From: Epiperipatus broadwayi
Taxonomy: Eukaryota; Onychophora; Udeonychophora; Euonychophora; Peripatidae
Length of the DNA stretch: 64,000 bases
Direction of reading: 5' to 3'
NCBI GenBank assembly: GCA_028023455.1
Contig: JAQFVV010000027.1
Span: 10,663,845 to 10,727,844, forward strand
Shown: positions 59,939 through 64,000 of the stretch, piece after piece
Layout: every line of letters begins with the position of its first letter
Position numbering within the stretch: the stretch's first letter is position 1
Program-made: the position numbers and the translations under genes
Notes under the pieces: generated by a model
Database searches by the model: none
The model's input: only the letters and a program-made list of their open reading frames with translations
What the model was told of the DNA's origin: nothing

Positions 59939-60364
59939 TAGGCCAAACTCTCCATACAGTAGCACTATTCAGTGCAATCCAGAGTAATCAATGGCTGCAG
60001 AAAGGTTTGTGAATAAAACCTCTATCTAGTGCCTACTCATCCAATATGATCAGACTAGTTTCTAGCTTGTGGCTTTCATCAGTGAGGAGCCTTGGATTTG
60101 AGAGCACTGCACCTAGATCTTAGAAACTAATGCAACCTTCCAGCAGCCACCTTTTATCTTATTAGCTAACTATAAATCTTTGAGTCCAAAATGGAAACAT
60201 AATAATGTTTTCAATTCTAGCTCATTAGCTTGTATAGTCATATAGGTTAGAACTCAGTTCAGCATCCATACTTTTTGGTGTCTTTGGTTCATTAATAATC
60301 ACAGTAACGATAATTCTATTGGTCAGGATTGGTATTAAACTTCTAAACATCACATGATCACTAA
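59939..60364 (-). mobile_element. Hairpin element family A, copy 10, longest form, minus strand
   Basis: On the minus strand it starts with a B-box-like TGAACTGAGTTCTAACC segment (about 60247-60263), continues with GGAAGGTTGCATTAGTTTCT, a hammerhead-like core (60087-60048: CCTCA, CTGATGA, AAGCCACAAGCTA, GAAACTAGTC), and ends in the arm TACTGTATGGAGAGTTTGGCC (59962-59941). The plus-strand segment GGTATTAAACTTCTAAACAT then CACATGATCACTA at 60331-60363 is an inverted tail fragment of the same family. Confidence 0.8.
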
Positions 60365-60444
60365 CTGAAAAAGGTTAATAGCCTTTTTTGTAGTTATATA
60401 CTATTTTCATCTTCTAATTGAATTATTACTTTTTTAAAATAAAT

Positions 60445-60620
60445 TCAGCTGTTAGTAATAATATACAAGTTAATACAAAATCCAACATTTTCAGGAGTAC
60501 TATTTGTCTCTCTTCTTCAGATACTGCTGTCTTGGTCAGTGACAGTACTAATGCAGGAATGAATAAATGTCTTTTACATACAAATGCTGAGTTTAAGGTG
60601 ATCTTTTAACCAATTAGTCT
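60445..60620 (-). mobile_element. tRNA-derived SINE (family D), degraded copy 2
   Basis: Minus reading mirrors 11126-11400: TTAATCAACTAGACTAATTG, GGTTAAAAGATCACC, GTACTGTCACTGACCAAGAC, CTGAAGAAGAGAGACAAA and TATATTATTACTAACAG. The B box is largely lost and only one tail unit is present. Confidence 0.7.
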
Positions 60621-61929
60621 AGTTGATTAAAGTGGCAGTTTAAATTCTTGTTTTAGTATTGACACTGCTCAGACCAGTAACAACAGAAAATGAAAGTATC
60701 ATAATATATCTCAAAACATTGTTTTTTTTTAGTAATTTGTGCATTATTACTAACTGTTGAAAATATTTGGAAAAATGTAAATAAATTTTGATTTTTTTTT
60801 AACAACCAATTAAAAGATGGAAATAGCCCAATGTATTATTACAATAGAATACTATCACCACAAACCTTCAGATAAACATTGGTGGTTATTTGTTTAAAAA
60901 AATTGCTTGTTATTTATTAAAAGTCATTACTATTACATGTCTGATATCAGAGGAAACCATGATTAAAATCTGAAATATTTGAAAACGGATGATAAACAAT
61001 GAATAAATATCAGCTCCACTTTTTTCTCTCTCATTTCTACGACAATCAAAATCAGCCATCAAAGTGTGAAGTTAAAACTATCCTTTTGGTTTTTAGATTT
61101 GTAACATGTTGATAATTGTGCATTTTTTTAAATTCAAAAATAACTTATAGAATGATTTTAATGCAATCTGTAAAGACTTTGATTTAATAATTGATATTCA
61201 AAAACTTAGTTTCTTTATCAAAAAATTTAGAAGAAAATTATTTAAAACCTTTGTCTTGCCTTAGCTAATGAAAATGTGGATCAATATAAATATTGTAATA
61301 GCTTTTTATTACAAAGATCAATGTTGAAATGCAAACTAGACTGCAAAGTATTTCTGTCAGTATTAAGGAATTAAAGGATAGGTTGCCTTACTATAATGAT
61401 ATATTAGTTGTGTGTAGATTCTTACAAATTTATTGAAGTAAAATATAAAAGGTACATATCAATGTAATATAAACATTCTTTGCAAAATACAGTGATAACA
61501 TAATAAGAAAAATTGCTGAATTTTTCAGTCTTTCTAGACAGGATAGTGTTAAATACATATTATAAAAATGCATGTTCAATTGGATTGGGTAGGATTTACA
61601 AGAAATGAGGAATTATAAATCATGAGTATTGTTTTCATTGGAGGAAGCAAAGTACTTCATGCATCACATAAAGCATTTCAAGGATACTTCATAAGATAAG
61701 ATCAATTACTTTGAAAACAATTGTTAGTCTCACTGATAAGTAACTAATTTTTTCAGTCTACAAAATATTCATCCAAATTATTATTTGATTAAAAGGATCC
61801 AAAATTCTTTTTGAAGTTTTTAAGCATTGGTTTTCAATTTTTTAGTTTCATAAATATGGTGTGATGGGTTTCATATGAGGAGAAATATTTTATTATAGAA
61901 TTTTCATATACCCCCCCCCCCATTTAATT
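60621..61929. other. Unassigned intronic DNA
   Basis: AT-rich, with a C10 run at about 61912-61921. Nothing recognised. Confidence 0.4.
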
Positions 61930-62060
61930 ACTCAGCTTGCTGCATGGGATTTGGTCAATGAAAGACCTGGATTTCAAGATATATGGATTGCAATGCAGCT
62001 CTATCACTTCCTGATCTTAGACTTCTTGGGAATTTCTAGCAATATTTGTTATTCTTTATT
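61930..62060 (+). mobile_element. SINE-like repeat family E, copy 4 (diverged)
   Basis: GGATTGCAATGCAGCTCTAT then CACTTCCTGATCTTAGAC resembles GGATTGGAGTTCAGTTTTGT then CACTTCCTGGATTATGA of copy 1. Preceded by GCTGCATGGGATTTGG. Confidence 0.5.
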
Positions 62061-64000
62061 ACAATATTAATTGTATTTCTTATTTATTTTTCTATTTCTC
62101 TTTTTTTTTTTCAATATTCATTCTATTATCACTGTTTTTGACTTCTCAAATAATATACCATACAGTATTAGAATCTTTATTAAAGTGATGCAAAGTTGAA
62201 ATTCAATTAAAAATTATCTTTCAGTATTTTAACACATTGCTCTAATTAGAATAAGTTGAACATGAATTCATGGTTATATCAGTTATTTCATAGATCTGTA
62301 CCAAATGTCATGCATTATATCTACTAGTAAAAGGCATCTTCCACATAATTCATCCATTTATTTTCTTGTTATTTTGATCTATAAAAGATTTTATGTTATA
62401 ATAAACAAAATTGCCACTACAGTAAATATCCCAATGTTCATTTTACAAATATATGTTTTTAAATTGCATTGTGGGATTAGCTGTAACATATCCACTAACC
62501 ACTCCCATTGTCTGGATTTGAATCCAGACCAAACAAAACTTGATCAAGTTTTTAGTTTTTAATCAGTCTTGGGAACTTTGCGTTCAGGTAGTCAATTTAT
62601 AGCTAAGCTAGATAACCATTAAATATAATTGGTAAATTAGTATTTAGCTTAGCTAGAGGATAAAATAAAAATGGAAAAGTACTCCATTCCTGGGAAATAA
62701 TTTTTTTTCTTTACAGAGCTCTGCGAGAAATTGCTGCTGTTTTATTTTTTAACTTATTCTATTTAACATTTTTCAAACACAATCAAATAATTTAAAAATT
62801 CAAAGTAATTATTTTCCTTTTACAATAAAATTACATTTATTTGATGAAACCTAATTCTTATAAATTAACAATTAATAAACAAATTAGAAATCTATCTAAA
62901 AGCAATAATATTTTATGGGATGGTGAATTTTCAAGTTTATATATAATTTTGTCATTAAAAATGACTATATTAAATAATAATTGAATTAGTGATCACTTAA
63001 AGTACCAGAAATAATTGTTTGAGTTTTGTTCCAGTAATCTTCAATTTTTGAGACCCTTATTTTAACCTAGGGCATAACATATGAGTCACTATTTATTTTA
63101 TGATAGAGTTCAATAATTAAATGATGGACAACTAAGCTAAAAGTCCATGATTGTAGCAAACGTCTTATGATCTCCCAACAAAAAACTATTTGATTATACA
63201 TTTTAAATATATGTATAAGAAATGTCTAATGTGTTTATTTTTTACAACTCTAGCCTTTTTTATTTTTATTTTTAAACAAAATATTTTCCCTGTATGGCTC
63301 ATTTTAGAGCATGCTCAAAAACTTTTTTCAATTGACTAATTAATGTACATATTATTTTGTTATATATTGTGGGAGAAAAGGGAAGTCTGGTAAATTGTAG
63401 CTTTGTATGATATAAAGGAGGAAGAGTTGAAAACTATGATAACTCACTTTAAAGATGTTCTTTGCTCATAGGTTAACTGAAGTAATTAGGTGATAGATGG
63501 CACCCTGTATTTTTGATAAAATATACCCTATAATCTACCAAAGATGTGTTCCTGTTAAATTAAAACAAAATTACTATATCAATTGTTAAATTTAAAAAAT
63601 AAGGAATGAATTCTGATAAATTTCATTAAGAAGCTTTATTTCAATTTTTTTATATATATTATAACATGGGGAAGTGACGAATTGCTCCTAAAATTGTCAT
63701 ACTTAATTCAATTCAGCATGTTTCTTTTTGCCTGCAGTTTCTTTTTTTTTTTTTTTTGGTAAATTGTCATAATGATAAAAAATTTGGGGCCTTCCTGTCA
63801 CCAAACGTAATGCAAGACTATTTCCAAAGGTACAGGATTCTGCCCTCCTGGAAGTTCTGCGATAATAGTTACAATATGATTGAATAAAATATAAATATTG
63901 TATTTATATACCCCCCCCCCGCTTTTTCTGTTAATAAGTTAATCCAAAGAAAAATAAAAATAAACTATAAATATTGAAATTAATTTTTCCACATTGATTT
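62061..64000. other. Unassigned intronic DNA to the window end
   Basis: AT-rich, with a poly-T near 63741-63757 and a C10 run at about 63911-63920. No exon continuing the esterase frame was recognised. 63783-63855 is less AT-rich (GGGGCCTTCCTGTCACC) without a supported reading frame. Confidence 0.45.

Larger units (their letters stand above)
31254..64000 (+). other. Following intron of the esterase-family gene, more than 32.7 kb, open at right
   Basis: Begins with the donor GTAAGA right after the phase-1 exon end. I found no segment starting with the expected Gly-Phe continuation or a G-E-S/N-x-G elbow on the plus strand down to 64000. If the gene is intact the intron continues beyond the window. 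It holds most of the hairpin elements listed below. Confidence 0.7.

Overview
This is AT-rich, intron- and repeat-dominated DNA from an invertebrate-type animal genome (by eye about three quarters A+T). There are no operons, no dense genes and no prokaryotic signals. The taxon cannot be fixed from the window. Huge introns, an RTE-type LINE, Penelope-like and ZBED-type hAT remnants, several tRNA-like SINEs and many fold-back elements fit a mollusc or another large-genome invertebrate, but this is only a guess.

The only host coding sequence I can support is two exons of one plus-strand gene of the carboxylesterase/cholinesterase/neuroligin superfamily. They lie at 13224-13394 and 31109-31253, in frame with each other and separated by a 17.7 kb intron. 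The next intron runs past the end of the window (more than 32.7 kb), so the exon with the nucleophile serine is not visible and an active esterase cannot be told from a neuroligin-like adhesion protein. Nearly everything else from 13.4 kb on is therefore probably intronic, and 1-13.2 kb is upstream intron or intergenic.

Layout: 1-1503, 3' half of a decayed ZBED-type hAT transposase ending in a terminal repeat. 3450-6430, decayed RTE LINE on the minus strand, with further pieces at 23.8 and 38.5 kb. 7.69-9.0 kb, C-terminal part of another LINE. 9.2-10.75 kb, fold-back element. 11.1-11.4 kb, SINE with a 42-bp tandem tail. 13.2 kb, esterase exon 1. 14.69-17.1 kb, Penelope-like RT remnants. 19.57-23.34 kb, a 3.8 kb fold-back with a purine tract; a one-arm relative lies at 54.57-57.9 kb. 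23.0-30.0 kb, six copies of a tRNA-Val-like SINE. 25.7, 34.6 and 55.5-56.8 kb, fold-back repeats with hammerhead cores. 28.79 kb, a solitary, apparently intact hammerhead. 31.1 kb, esterase exon 2. 30-60 kb, eleven pieces of a hairpin element family with 13-16 bp target duplications. 43.03-44.14 kb, a pogo/Tigger-like non-autonomous transposon.

The main discovery candidate is a set of self-cleaving-ribozyme-like modules. A motif at 28786-28848 has every invariant hammerhead core position, a base-paired stem II, a palindromic minimal stem III and a long interrupted stem I (type I). The same module occurs in a repeat family together with a tRNA-like segment, and a more divergent hammerhead-like core sits inside the unrelated hairpin family. 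In several copies the essential G12 has become A at the CpG joining stem II to the core, which suggests methylation-driven decay of the ribozymes.
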